Origin: Neckera pumila
Lineage: Eukaryota > Streptophyta > Bryopsida > Hypnales > Neckeraceae
Reading direction: 5' to 3'
Assembly (NCBI GenBank): GCA_963969595.1
Contig: OZ018410.1
Coordinates: 34,887,413-34,951,412 of the forward strand
DNA length: 64,000 nt
Both the position numbers and the translations under genes were made by a program. This document shows, piece by piece, positions 9,601 to 21,060 of this stretch. A model generated the notes under the pieces. The model did no database searches. It saw nothing but the letters and a program-made list of their open reading frames with translations, and was not told the origin of the DNA. How positions within the stretch are numbered: position 1 is the first letter of the stretch; each line of letters opens with the position of its first letter.

Positions 9601-12600
9601 AAAGTAATGTAAACACTTCTATTTCATAATCAGGGAATTGATTGTGTTCGTTAACTTAACACAGTAACAATTTGGGTGGCCATTTCAAGAGGCGCTAATT
9701 TCTGTCACAGTTCGCATTTGACGCGGAATTCAAAAATATAATCCTATGCAAGCAGATACCAGAACAAGCTTGGAGAGGTACGAGGCAGACTTGCTGTAAT
9801 CGCCAAGCTCTGCGTATGTTACACCTGCACCCTGCATGTACCCATTGAGCACAGTTTCACAGCTTGTTTAAAAGAATTCTCATTTGCGATAACTATAACT
9901 TCCAATGGTAAAGCTGATGTGAGATATTCGGTAACGTGAAATTGATCTGAAAACTGAACCAGTACCCCCTACTGTTAGATCTGTAATTGAGGTTTAACAA
10001 CATTCAGCTTTAAATTACATAGTCACATACGTCACAAGAAAAACCTCTGTAAGATTGCCAAAGATCTTCATGTTAAGTTAATAGGCATTAGATTCATATA
10101 AACCTCATGATGCATTAATGTTAAGTTAGTGTCAGTGTGACACAATGGTGTTGACTTAATGTTAATGCGATGTTAGTGTCACTACATTTAGAAACTATTA
10201 ACTGAACATTAACTTGCCGTCAATTTATCATTATACTAAAAAATGATCTAACGTAGTATTAGGTTACAATTAATTTACAATTAATAACTTTGTGAATCTA
10301 ACAGGGGGTAGGGGTGGGGTGTGTAAAAGAAACTCACCTCCAGGGCGTCTCGGTCCTCTGGTGAAGTCTTCAAAGTTTCATCAAACTTCTCGGCTTGAGC
10401 CTGCAAAAGGGGCCCAGAATATTTGGTTGAGCAAACCGACACTTTAAGTGGACAGCGGAGTTTGTACAGAATGCAACGAATCGTAGGAGGCTAACCTTCA
10501 ATTTAGAAGCTTCTTCAGGAGACAAATTTGTCTGCTCAACCTGTTGTTTACTGGAGTCTTTGCTTGGACTGTGCTTTCCATACAACCACCAAGAACATGA
10601 AATAATTATACATGACAATATAAGTCGGTGCATCAGACTAGAACACAGAATGTTGGATAGTTACAAAAGTTTACAAAACTCGGACTCAGTTTAGGTCATA
10701 TAATTTCATAAAAATCTTTTATAAATACAACTGGGGCTACTTTAAAACCTGAGGCACAAGGGGGGATAAAATGGAAAAGTAACAAATGTTAAGCTATCTT
10801 CCAGGATTCATTCAAGCCCTCTAAGATACCTTCCCTTTCAATGCATCCACAAAGGTAAAGTGGAGGTACGGTTAGAAATCTAGGCACAAGTTCAAGCATA
10901 TTCACCACTGCATAGATTTAAGCCAAGCCAAAGTACAGAATGTAACGTCTGTTTTGAAGATCATTACAGTGACATTTGTCCAAGTAAGGATGTACCTGCC
11001 AGAAGGCAAAAAGTCTCCGAGAGTGAAGATGAGTGCAAACACCACTGCTGCCACTCCAATGCCGATCTGGACAGGCCCCCTCATGCTAATCAATACCAAC
11101 TCAAAATCAAGTGCATCAAATGAAAGTGGTGGCGATCTGACTTACTCTTGCACCAATGCTGTCGGTCCATTTAGCATCTTCCGGGGGAGCAGGAAGAGGT
11201 GCATCATAATCAATTGGTAAGAACTTCTTATACTCTTGTGATGTTTCCTGCTCTTTGCCCTCCCTGAATGCATCTACCACCAAGAGTCAGGCAACTTCAT
11301 CAAAGCAAGAAGCAACAGAAAAAAATCACACGACAGGAGAATGAGGGTCTATAAGTTTCCCAAGAATCACACTCCTACATGTGTTAAAATGCTTAAAGAG
11401 ACACAAATAGTATCCTCCACGTTCTATGGTACATGCTTTGGTACACAGAAACTAATAATGGTATTCAACTGGTTAGACTGCTTGTGAAAATAAACAAACT
11501 ACTCGAGGATCTATTTCTGTGTGAAAGTATGAAGTTCAGATACCTCTTAATCTGTGCGAGCCGTTCTTCAAAATCGTCCTCAGTGACGACCTTCTTCTTT
11601 TCCTCGGATTCCTCTACATCTAACGCTGGAGCTTGCTCCGATACTACCATTCGAAAGACATTGCCAAGTTAGATACTCAAGCAACATGAGATCCACGCAT
11701 TATCTAGATAGCATAAAGATTTCCTCCTTAGATCTTATGTGACACCTCATCAAAGGACAAAATATCCCTGCCTAATATTCTTGGGGAATAATTATGATTA
11801 AAACGACCCCAAACACCGCACTGGCAGGATTAGTATTTTTATAGAAGGCAAAGGGACACTGCTTAAACTAGTGATTAAGGGAGACTGCTTAGACTAGTGA
11901 TTAGTGCAATGAATAATTTGAAAAACCTAGGCCTTTTCAACCATCGCTCATGCAAAATCAGGTTGTGGAGAATTGAAGAGTGAGATAAATGCAGGCAGCA
12001 CCTGCAGGCACCGCAGGCTCATCGGTCTGTCGCCTCTTTTCCAGGATCTGCCTAAACAGCTCACAGTTGATCAGCTCTAAACAACTCCAGCAGAAACTGC
12101 TAAAAATTGAAAGGAAAAATGCCTCCGAATCCTTGGAGGATGGTAAATGGAACACAAGCACAAGCATTGCAGATGTCATACACTCAGACCTCTTTAGTGC
12201 GACCTTTCCTAACACAACATTCTCAAACATCCTGCACACTTGTCACACTACCACTGGTTGTAGTGCACTTGTCACTTTCAAACTATGTGATAATCATTCT
12301 TTGGAATCCAACACTGGCATATTAACGAGGTTAGGGTGTATGTACTCACTGAGCTCGGGCTAATTGATCTTCCTCCTTTTTAGGTTGCGGCCGGTCAACT
12401 TTCTGCAAGCACCAGCCAAAAAGGTCTTCTCAAACAAGCCACTAAACGAATTTCAAACAAAGCAGAGAATGGTATGTTGCTTTCTTCTCTCACAAAAACT
12501 CGATCAGTCCACAATAAGTAACATAACATTCTTTAGCAAACTTGAAATGTCCCATTGCAAATATGCCTACACTTATGCCTGCACTTATGCCTAGATTTAC

Positions 12601-13245
12601 AACTTCTCCTCAACTTTTACCTTTGTCACTTGAAAGGGAAGGTATTTAAAAGAAACCTGACAAGTGTTACATTTCATGCAAAAACTCTGAGAAGTCTTAT
12701 TTTGTATTGAAAATTGGGCTTAGTTGTATTGCGTGAATTTCATCCCTTCGAGTGACCTTGTATAACACTGAGTTATCCTTCATGAACTGCACCGCATGCC
12801 AAATTCTTTCCACAAATTCTGACATTTCTATACGAGGTTGTAAGCAATTAGGGCAAACCGCATCATGAGAATAAGCACTCAAAAATCAGGCTACTCACCT
12901 CATTGCAAGGAGCTTATTCGCATGACGAACCTCACCTTAGTTGCTCACTCTCCACACATTTATTAACCTATGTGTGTTATAGTTCAAAACGAACCACAGT
13001 TGCATTGGTAAAATGAACTTCATGTATGATTTGCAGAGTGTATGAAACCTTCTCATGAACTTCAAAATTGGAGAAAAACGCAACCCCACCTTTTTCTTCA
13101 CAGGTTGACGACCAAACCCGGACTTGCTTCGTTCCGCAGCTCGGATGCGGTAATCTCTCCGAATACCATATCGAGGATTCAAACTAAGAGGAAAGGATTT
13201 CATCAAGCTGTAATTGACATTGCTCTCAAACCTGCACCCCTGCAA
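6617..13245 (-). CDS. TPR protein with one membrane segment, probably plastid
   Basis: Fourteen exons (minus order): 13245-13090, 12402-12350, 12051-12002, 11643-11544, 11263-11146, 11099-10996, 10568-10496, 10400-10338, 9831-9760, 9168-9067, 8548-8474, 7999-7769, 7382-7326, 6676-6617. All have GT-AG borders and matching phases, giving 437 residues. Order: a basic leader (1-52) that may be all or part of a transit peptide; a charged linker (VVTEDDFEERLAQIKR, about 103-119); EYKKFLPIDYDAPLP (about 130-145); one hydrophobic helix at about 167-187 (GIGVAAVVFALIFTLGDF); then several TPR units (about 218-420), e.g. AEKFDETLKTSPEDRDALE, AELGDYSKSASYLSKL, RLLGEVRYEAGDYAGSA. The C-terminus is FVDRYSGR. 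This architecture matches plant plastid membrane TPR proteins that act as assembly scaffolds; the exact role is not known to me. A further 5' exon cannot be excluded. The promoter region is shared with the divergent gene at 14063. Confidence 0.75.
6968..7265. repeat. tandem ~76-bp repeats plus inverted copy in last intron
   Basis: Three diverged units start with AACATTTAG or AACATTCAG at 6968, 7045 and about 7119, each containing AGAATCTTCTTC-like and CTCCCT segments. At about 7217-7265 a partial copy lies in inverted orientation (GGAGACCTCCCC...GGAGAAGATTCTC). The array lies in the final intron of the TPR gene. Confidence 0.6.
9963..10310. mobile_element. MITE-like insertion in TPR gene intron
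   Basis: The left end TACCCCCTACTGTTAGAT (9963-9980) and the reverse complement of the right end (TACCCCCTGTTAGAT, 10296-10310) match apart from three bases. They enclose about 350 bases with repeated TTAATGTTAATG-type sequence. It lies wholly within the intron between exons at 10338 and 9831. No coding capacity is seen. A clear target-site duplication was not found. Confidence 0.45.
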
Positions 13246-14062
13246 TTCAATTCCAAAGGGTTCAAAAGAAAGAACATGAAGATGCAGTTTCCCCTAATTG
13301 TTTACAAAAGCCCTGAGTTTCTGAATCTACAGTTGTGTAATGGAGCCCACGTATGTTCACCTCTGCAACACGAGCTTGATTCAGAACACACCGACAATGA
13401 AGAATGTACTGCGGGGCTGAAACCCCGAACGCCATCACTGCAAATTCAAGCGCTTTCGCTACTCACAGTGTGCACACTTACTCATGTATATAAAAACCTG
13501 CTCACATTGTGTAATTACCCTACAATCCCCTTGAATTTCACTCACTCAGCCCCGGCAACGACACATTCGACCTAACAAGCAAAACTCTTGAACTCCACTG
13601 CCAAAACCCAACCCCTGTCCAGAATAAAAAGTATTTCCGCCACCTGGAGGTGCCCACGTGGACTTTCTTCGCCTCTGTATTGGCTCTTGCCAGATCAGGC
13701 ATTCAGGTGGGGCTTCAATGGAAGGGACCCAACTTATGAAGGGATTGAGCACTTGAGAGGTTTTAGAGGTTTTTAAGGTTTTGGGTTTTGGGTTTTGGGT
13801 TCAGTGTGCAATCGATTGTCACTGTGTATCAGTTTGTTCATGGTGAGGAGGGGTGGAGAGTGTTTTTAGGGTCCTCCGTTGGCGAAGCTTTTCATTTTGT
13901 GCTTGTGTTGCAGACATTGAATTTGATTATGTTGTTCATATGAAATGAATTCGCAATATTCTCGTGATTGGTCATTTTCCATAGCAGCGTGAGCCGGCTT
14001 TGGTTGTCGACATTATTGATGAGGAAACCGAACTTGAATTTGCGTTGTTGTGGCTGCGCACC
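13246..14062. promoter_or_regulatory. divergent promoter interval of TPR and PPTase genes
   Basis: About 800 bases separate the two divergent start codons. The interval contains a run of TTTTGGG-type heptamers at 13776-13801 and a moderately GC-rich block at 13620-13760. No TATA box was convincing. A 5' UTR or an upstream first exon of the TPR gene may lie here. Confidence 0.4.
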
Positions 14063-17010
14063 ATGAGAGCAGGCACCATGCTGGCCACAGCAGCTTCGCA
14101 TCATTTGTTCCGTCCACTACCTGCTCCTCGGTACGTCTTCTCGAGGCATTGTTTTGTTATGTTTTCAGTCTTTTGTTTTGTATTGTTTTCAGACTTTGTT
14201 TTCGTATAACTACCTTTCAAATAATTTACTGGGCACATCTGAATGGTGTTGTTTTGTGGGAATTTCGTCAGTGAGGTGCATCTTTGGTGCTTGTTTCCTG
14301 AAGACGTGCGGGATGCGAAGTTGATGAACTTGTACCACAAGTTGCTGAGTTCCGAGGAGCAGGCGAAGGTTCTGGAAAGTAGCTGTGTGAAGACGCAACA
14401 GGAACGGCTTCTTGCAAGAGCCCTAGTGCGCACCACTCTCGCCCGATGTAAGGCAGGCTCATGGCCTTTGACTCTACGGTTGTTTTCACCAATTCCTCCT
14501 GTCTGCATGGGAATTTTTGTTTAAGTTATAGCTAATTCCTTGTTTCATTGGCGTTGGTTAGTTAGCGTTAAAGACCATTTTTTATGGGAAGTTGTGCCTT
14601 TGCTTCATGGCAGATGGAATGGTGGACCCTTCTTCTCTGAGATTCTCCACAAACAAATTCGGGAAGCCAAAGGTAAACGTTCATCTCCATTAACTACACT
14701 GAAACCCTGATTAGGGTTGGATGAAATTCAGTGTCCCTCTTAGAGAGGAGCTCTTAAATCTGTGATAATTAAAATGTTCTAGACATAATAAGGACCGTGG
14801 TGTTGTAGAGATCCTACAACCCGAAGGTGTTTTTGGAAACCTAGCTGTGTTACAGTTTTTAATAGGGTTTACATTAATAACTGCCTTAAATGGAAATGCA
14901 ATTGACAGGATGTAAAGCAATTATTTTCTCTGGTAGAGGTTGTTCACATTAGATTCTGAAATGTTGGGATGGCGTTCTTTACTCTGAAAATTTATTGACC
15001 CTAATTTTGATGACCAGGTTGTTTGGCCTGCGCAAGTGAAAGATAACAAGTCATGGAGGCCACATTCACTGTGCTTCAATCTATCCCACACTCAATCTCT
15101 TTTGGCGTGTGCTGTTACCGTCAACAGTGAGGTGAGTTACTGTAAATGCCACTCTAGGATTTAATTCAAAGAGATTCAAGATTTCTCGGTTTCAAGATGA
15201 CCAATTTGATTGGTCGTAATGTGAGAAATTTAAATCAGACAGAGCTAGATTTTATATCATCGGAATCGACTGAAGAACCTCTCATGTGTTACTAACTAAC
15301 TAATCAAAATCGAACACCCCAAAAGTCCTTACTAGAACACCACGCTTAGTATCGGCCACTTGATTTTTTAGAGTTTGAGGATTGGATGCCACTTTGAACT
15401 CGAGAATAAATTGTTATGATGATTTCAGGTGGGCGTTGACGTCGAAGAGAGGGATCGCAAGCTACGCAGAAACCTAATTGCTCTTGCACGTCGTCGGTTT
15501 TCACCTGAAGAAGCCGATTGGTTGTCGCAGTTTGAGGACCCAATAGAGCAACATCAAAGATTTATGCAGTTGTGGACTCTGAAGGTAAGTCTACTCCCCT
15601 TGACAAATGTGACTCGCTTCGAGAATATCAATATCTACTTAGATATCTCCGTAGTTATTCTCCAAATGACCGTAGTTTACTTCATGCTTTTAAAGTGGTT
15701 AATTTGATTGATCATTCTGGGAAAGTATAATTCAGACAGGGTCAAATTTTATATTACTAGGATCAGTGAAGAACAATGCATGTGTTAGTCAATAGACATA
15801 TAGAATAGAACAATAGAAGTTCCCATATGATCCACTCAAGAGTGCCATAATAAAGGCCAATCCGACGTAAACCAACTCTTGGTCCTTTAGAGGTCAATCT
15901 GAATATCTGAACCTGCTGAGATCATGATTGCTATTACAGTTTTTTGCCGTTGTCCTGCTCGAACAGTAGCGAAGTCTGTTGTTTCTCTTCAGATCTCGTG
16001 TGCAGTGGGGGTTCTCTGCCTCTGTAGGTTATGTCTCATCTTTTGTAGATGATTTATGCAGGAGGCTTATGTTAAAGCTCTGGGCACGGGCATCAGTGGA
16101 ACTCCTCTCAAGGAATTTACCTTTGCATTGAAGCCATCGGCTAACGCGCAGTCGTGTTTGGAACGAGCAGTCGACTGTCCTGCTCATCCACAGGTTTGAT
16201 GCTCTTCTTTTACATGACTAGTACCTTCTACGGGTTTGTTCTACGGATTTGCGGCATGAAAGAATGAAAACCATCCTCTGATTTCTAGCTTTTCATATTA
16301 AAAAAATTTCAAAAGAAGCTTCTCCTCTTGGACTTATTTCAATTCTGATCGTTTCATGTGATTGTTTCTGATACTCCTTTCCCTTGCCAATTGATGAGCC
16401 CAAGGTTGTACTAATTATGTCTTTGTTGTATGTTCTATGGTAGGCAGAATCCATTACCATGGAGTTCTCAAGTTTGATGGCCTCCAAGGACAAGCCAAGG
16501 ATACCTGCAAATAGATGGCAGTTTATGCTTCTGCAACCATCGCCCTTGCACATCGTATCAGTGTGCACCCAATCGCATCAAGCTCATTCCACTGGTGCCG
16601 TCCATGTTTTGATTTACATTACCGTTTTGAATGCATTTTATTTCAGAGTAGGGAGCTTGTTGTTTTGCTTTGTTGACTCTGGACCAAAGGGGAGCGGGCT
16701 TGCATCGACAAAAGTTACTTGAACTTGAATCTTTTTGGAGTAGGTTGCAACTTGAAAAGGGAGTCAATACTGTAGTGTACCAGAGCCTCCCGTAGCATCC
16801 CTGCTTGTTAATGCTGTTGAGAATGTATGATGTGTGCTATTACTTCCTGATTATCATTTGCATATTCCAGAGGATGAGCACTTGGAAGGGGGATTGGACA
16901 CGTGCTTCAAGCTGAAAATGTGGCGAACGGTCCCCTTAGTTGGAGATAGGGATCTCAGAGAGGGAGCCGTTGCGCTTGGTATGACTTCACCCGACCATCG
17001 CAGTGTCTGA
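14063..17010 (+). CDS. 4'-phosphopantetheinyl transferase
   Basis: Transfers 4'-phosphopantetheine from CoA to a serine of acyl carrier proteins, giving the holo forms. Eight exons (14063-14130, 14272-14447, 14614-14672, 15018-15131, 15429-15584, 16062-16193, 16444-16594, 16871-17010) join in consistent phases to 331 residues, normal for Sfp/HetI-type enzymes. The N-terminus (MRAGTMLATAASHHLF) is organelle-like. Then come EVHLWCLFPEDVRDAKL, LLARALVRTTLARY, NKFGKPK, CFNLSHTQSLLACAV, the Mg-binding GVDVE (141-145) and the second signature WTLKEAYVKALG (188-199) split by an intron. The last exon reads FKLKMWRTVPLVGDRDL and stops at 17008-17010. An alternative reading runs exon 7 on to a stop at 16722, but the 16594 donor joins in phase to a credible C-terminus. 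ATG 14078 is an alternative start. Confidence 0.88.
15202..15792. repeat. paralogous segments in two PPTase introns
   Basis: The segments 15202-15292 and 15698-15792, in consecutive introns, are clearly related in the same orientation: AATTTGATTG..., ATTCAGACAG or AATCAGACAG, ATTTTATAT, TGAAGAAC, CATGTGTTA. They are diverged copies of an intron-resident repeat flanking exon 15429-15584. The coordinates given span both copies. Confidence 0.6.
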
Positions 17011-19384
17011 CACGGTAAGGTAGTGAACCCATTCCCATTCCTTTCAGCTTTTTTGACTAATTAGAATGGAATTTTTGAATGTGGATCTTGTCTCCCATTT
17101 TCAAGAGGATTCTTTAGCACTGAAGTATGTGCTATTTTGATTTTCATGATTTGCTGTTTTCTATTTAAATTTTTAAAGAATAAAACCCTTTTTATCTATT
17201 TTGGTTATGAATTTTGAAAGTTTTCCTCATAGGGTGAGTTATAAACCATGGACAGGCTTTTATTCTTCAGCTGTTGTACTGCGATATTCACTAGATTCTA
17301 GTTATGTACTGGTCTGTAACGTTCACTCCACTTATGGCCTACCCATGGTAAAAGGTCTCATGAAAAAGGGTTCACTACCTGAGTACCATTAGTGCTGCTT
17401 TGATTTTTGGCACAATGAGTATTAACATGAGGAGATATCTACTTTGCAGAAGCGGAAATATTCATCCTTTATTCAAAGTGCTCGACATTCAGTCAACACC
17501 AGCACTAGCCTTGTACGAGTTGAGAGTCTTGAAACTACGGCTGACTTCAGGCACAGGTATGGAATATCTGCTGTGTTATGGAGTGGAGTCTCTTTGTCCA
17601 ATTTACTGTCATGCTCTTTTTGTGATGACAAGGTTTCAAGCTGCCTCAAAATTTGAGGTGGAATAGACGCTTGTTATCTCAAATGCGTCATAATTGTCAG
17701 AAATGCAATTGATTACTTTAAGCTTGTTTTTCTATCCCTAGTTGTCATGATCTTAATTTCAAGCTTGGGGTCCCCAAAAATGAGCGACATAATTTAGTTT
17801 CAATGTCTGACAAATGTGCTACAGTCCGTGTGACAACTGTGTGGGATATTCCAAAATGTTGTTTAAGAGAAGGTTTATTAAGCTTAAAGATCTCCAAGTT
17901 TATCTTGTTTCATGCTGTAAGTTCATCCTTCTGCAGTTCATCGTTTACTGAGTTGAATTGTTGATGCTGAACTTGGCCTTCAGGTTGTGGCTGCGGTGGC
18001 TTCCTATTACAGTATTTGCTGTGGTGGGTTGCTCCTCCACCAAGCTGGTTGCGTGCAATATTGATAGGACCTGACTAAGTGTGAGCAACCAGATTTTTTA
18101 TCATTGTTAGATAGTGTAGCTGCAGTTCTAGACTGCTGTCAAAAATATATTCAAAATTCGATTGTTGAATTTCATTCACGTCAGATTATCACCTCCTGCA
18201 TTGAGGTATGTACTTTTAAAGCATTCAAGTAAGCACTTGAGCGTGGTTCTTATCATTAGAATGCTTTAGTTGGGTCTTGTTTGTAATTGAAGAAAACTTT
18301 AAGTGCCTTGGCATGTTTGCTTTGGACATCAGTTGGTGATTATAAGAATACCCAGCGTACTCCTAGACTGTCATGCTATCGTGTTTAGATCGTGTAAGAA
18401 TCTCCGAGAGAAGCTTTTGGATAAGAGTTACAATCAGGTGTGGTTTCTTTATTCCCAAGAAACTTTTGCGCTCTAAGGTGGAAACACCTAAAACCGTCAA
18501 AATAAGCTACTCAGCATAATTGGAGGCAACTTTTCCTAAAAAACTATTTATTTTTTGGTAGTATTAGCAGTTGAAAATCATGAATTTTCAAAAAAGAAAT
18601 TAAATTTTTTGGGTATGGCATGTAATTTTTGTGAATTTTCAAAGTAGAAGCTCTCTAAACCACCAAAATTGTCATATAGTTGTCATATGGATCTAAAATA
18701 GAAATCTAGAAAAATTAGTAGTCAACCAATCACAATTAGGTATGGAAACATTTTAATGACACTTTTTGAGGGACACTTTAATGGAAGTCTAGGGATACTT
18801 TAACCCCACATTGCCCAAAGAGATCAAATGTGTTACCACTGCCGCTATACTTCTTGCATGATCAAATATTATGATCTCAGCCCTCTCCCTACCAAATGTA
18901 GAAAGGGCAAAAATTCCAAGAAGGTAGCTTCCACATTCAATGAAGGATTTCCCAAAGGATGATGCAACTTCTCAGAAATTGCATCAAGTCACATACTTCT
19001 CATAAAATGTGTTGGTTAAACTTGGGCAGTGAAGTGTAGTGAAAATCTATTGTACAAGAAAGGATACAAGGACGATTTTGGATGTTTCCACCTTACTAAT
19101 TGTCTAAGCTCACCGTATGAGACTTGGGGATTCATATGAGATTCATTATTCTCCAAAAATATTTTGTTTTAGTCTCCCTTGGTGGTTTAAAATTGAACAA
19201 ACCAATTTAGCTATTAGGAGTAACTTTTCAATGTTGATATACTTAATACATGAGTCAATGCTATAGTAGCTAATCCATTTCTAATCACCCTCCCATTTCC
19301 AATGTATAGACTGCTCTCTTTCCGTGAAATTGTGGCACATTATAATTGGTTGCAAGGCTCTCAATATTGCAATCAATCTATGGT

Positions 19385-19528
19385 CAAAAATAGAAAGTTC
19401 TATATCACCATTATAGGTCAAAGAAAAACTTCCACTAAAAATTTCATAATAATTGCCAAAAATAAAAAGTTCTATATCACCATTATAGGTCAAAGAGAAT
19501 CTTCCACTAAAAATTCATAATAACTACG
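19385..19528. repeat. two tandem copies of a ~72-bp unit
   Basis: AAAGTTCTATATCACC, ATTATAGGTCAAAGA, CTTCCACTAAAAATT and TCATAATAA recur with a 72-base offset (compare 19397-19400 with 19469-19472). A simple local duplication in non-coding DNA. Confidence 0.8.
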
Positions 19529-19701
19529 TTTTCCATAATAAAATTCTGGAAAAATATGCAATCCTTCCAAACTCTATTCCTGTACACGGGAAAAATTCTG
19601 CACTTGAAAGACCTGCGCTCCAAATATGCGTAATTGCTTAAGGTTGGAAATGGGTCGGCTACCTCGTAAGACCTTGAACCAGAAGTGAAGTAAAATTTTG
19701 T

Positions 19702-19705
19702 AAAA
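19702..19705 (-). terminator. Pol III terminator of tRNA-Tyr
   Basis: TTTT on the minus strand, seven bases beyond the discriminator base of the tRNA gene; a second TTTT follows a few bases later. Confidence 0.6.
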
Positions 19706-19712
19706 GGGGATG

Positions 19713-19797
19713 TCCGACCAACCGGATTCGAACCAGTGACCTAAGGATATCTGCACACGTCTACAGTCCTCCGCTCTACCAACTGAGCTATGGTCGG
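19713..19797 (-). tRNA. trnY-GUA: tRNA-Tyr (GUA) with 12-nt intron
   Basis: On the minus strand the gene reads CCGACCATAGCTCAGTTGG through to ATCCGGTTGGTCGGA. The acceptor stem CCGACCA/TGGTCGG pairs, with discriminator A. D-loop AGCTCAGTTGGTAGAGC and T-loop GGTTCGAATCC are standard and contain the internal A and B boxes. The anticodon GTA is at 19762-19764, with purine 37 at 19761. A 12-base intron (19749-19760) follows position 37, as in nuclear tRNA-Tyr genes, which makes an organellar origin unlikely. Without the intron it is 73 nt. Confidence 0.95.
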
Positions 19798-20211
19798 AAC
19801 ACGTGCCAACACGGAACTGGGTAAAACCACAGACCGGAACCCTGGACGATTCCAGATGTCGTAAGTGATCAATTTGAAAGTAATAAAGCCTTTCTTTTGC
19901 TCAGTGCGTTGGGAATCTGTCTCGGTTATCGATTTTTCGATTTTCGCAATTTGGTTCTCAACTCGAACTCTTCATTATTCAATTCTGCCTGATTCCCCAT
20001 CCAATTTCAAGCAAATGCATCACCGATCCGATCAAATCGACAACCGTAACCCTTCGGAAACGACAAAGAGCTACTCGAGAATACTTTCCACTCGAAAAAA
20101 AATTACGTTTTGCCGTTTGTTCAAAATGAAAGTCACTTACATCTCCAACGTAGGAGCACATTCTCAACGGATTCGCAACCCTTTTGCTGAGCTGTGTTTC
20201 CTAAGAACCAC

Positions 20212-20403
20212 GAGATCAGCTACAAGCTATTATGGAAGCAGCCCAATCCAAGAAACCCTAATCACAGCGCACACGATTGCAAACGCCTCTCCCGTCCTAA
20301 TGCTGAGCTGAACCAGAAAATCAGCTACAAGCTATGGAAGCAGCCCAATCCACAAAAACCCTAATCAAAGAGCACACGCTTGCAACGCCTCTCCCGTCAG
20401 CCG
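20212..20403. repeat. tandem duplication over the 3' end of the acetyltransferase gene
   Basis: The blocks 20212-20302 and 20320-20403 share ATCAGCTACAAGCTAT, GGAAGCAGCCCAATCC, AACCCTAATCA, GCACACG and CGCCTCTCCCGTC at an offset of about 109 bases. The inner copy holds the stop codon and last codons of the GNAT gene, so its C-terminal tail and 3' flank were duplicated downstream. Confidence 0.75.
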
Positions 20404-21006
20404 ACAGATGCGCCACTCTTGCATAACAATCGCCCCCAGTCCCTCATAGAATTTGATAGCGTTCTCATTCCAATCCAGCACGCACCACTCCACGCGCCCT
20501 GCGCCGAGCTTCTTCGCGTGCTGCACCACGCTTTTCAGCAAAATCGTCCCGAAGCCGCCGTTCCGGTAGGGTTTCCGCACATACAAGTCCTCGATGTAGA
20601 ATCCCCCCTGCGCCAGAAACGTGGAGTAGTTCGGGAAGAAGAGCACGAACCCAATGACAATCCGCTCGGAGGTGGAAGACGACTTCCAGGATTCTTGCAC
20701 GGGGTCGTCGATGGTTTTCTTGAGCACGACTTCGCGCACGATCGGCTGGAAATGCTCATTGTTGTTGTTGGGCTCGGAGGATTCAGAGGATTTCTCTCCG
20801 TCGTCGCACTGATCGACTTCCAGCATGAACACTGTGGGGCCCTGGAAGGGCGGCAGTCTCCATAAGGAAGATAAAACCTTCTCCTCCGTCGCATAGCAGG
20901 CGTGAGAAAGGTCCTCGAAGTCCGCGAGCTCCTGAATCAGCTTCGTGATGGACGCGGCGTCAGACCGAGTCGCGAGACGCACCGTAGCGCGCACCTTGCC
21001 TTCCAT
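20365..21006 (-). CDS. GNAT N-acetyltransferase, NATA/SSAT-like
   Basis: A single-exon gene of 213 residues. The fold starts at residue 6 (RATVRLATRSDAASITKLI) and includes FEDLSHACYATEEKV and FQGPTVFMLEV, as in plant NATA1-type and diamine/polyamine acetyltransferases. A low-complexity Ser/Glu/Asn insert (about 68-90) follows, then IVIGFVLFFPNYSTFL, YIEDLYVRKPYRNGGFG (motif A with the acetyl-CoA loop R.GG.G) and VEWCVLDWNENAIKFYEGLGA (motif B). Expected activity is acetyl transfer from acetyl-CoA to a small amine such as ornithine, a diamine or a polyamine; the substrate is not decidable here. The length is close to the family norm and the protein is probably cytosolic, with no obvious transit peptide. 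ATG 21006 directly precedes the conserved start of the domain. Confidence 0.9.
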   Translation of the reverse strand: MEGKVRATVRLATRSDAASITKLIQELADFEDLSHACYATEEKVLSSLWRLPPFQGPTVFMLEVDQCDDGEKSSESSEPNNNNEHFQPIVREVVLKKTIDDPVQESWKSSSTSERIVIGFVLFFPNYSTFLAQGGFYIEDLYVRKPYRNGGFGTILLKSVVQHAKKLGAGRVEWCVLDWNENAIKFYEGLGAIVMQEWRICRLTGEALQACAL

Positions 21007-21060
21007 TGCTACTGAGCAGCTCGCAAACGGATCGAAAGGTTAGAATGCAGTAATGTGGAG

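Larger units (their letters stand above)
17011..19712. other. long non-coding interval
   Basis: No gene was supported. A segment at about 17447-17561 is flanked by CAG and GTATGG and is open in one frame (KRKYSSFIQSARHS), but it resembles nothing I know; it may be a 3' UTR exon of the PPTase transcript. From 18500 onward the sequence is AT-rich with no recognisable coding. Confidence 0.5.

Noticed and set aside
13546..13752. 68-codon minus-strand ORF as first exon of the TPR gene
   Set aside because: No donor joining it in phase to the 13245 exon was found and the peptide does not resemble a transit peptide; left as promoter region.
16444..16722. Unspliced last exon of the PPTase ending at 16722
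   Set aside because: The tail after residue 285 is hydrophobic and unlike the family, whereas splicing 16594 to 16871 is in phase and gives a credible C-terminus.
20380..20865. 161-codon plus-strand ORF opposite the acetyltransferase
   Set aside because: Antisense to a clear GNAT coding sequence and without any recognisable domain.
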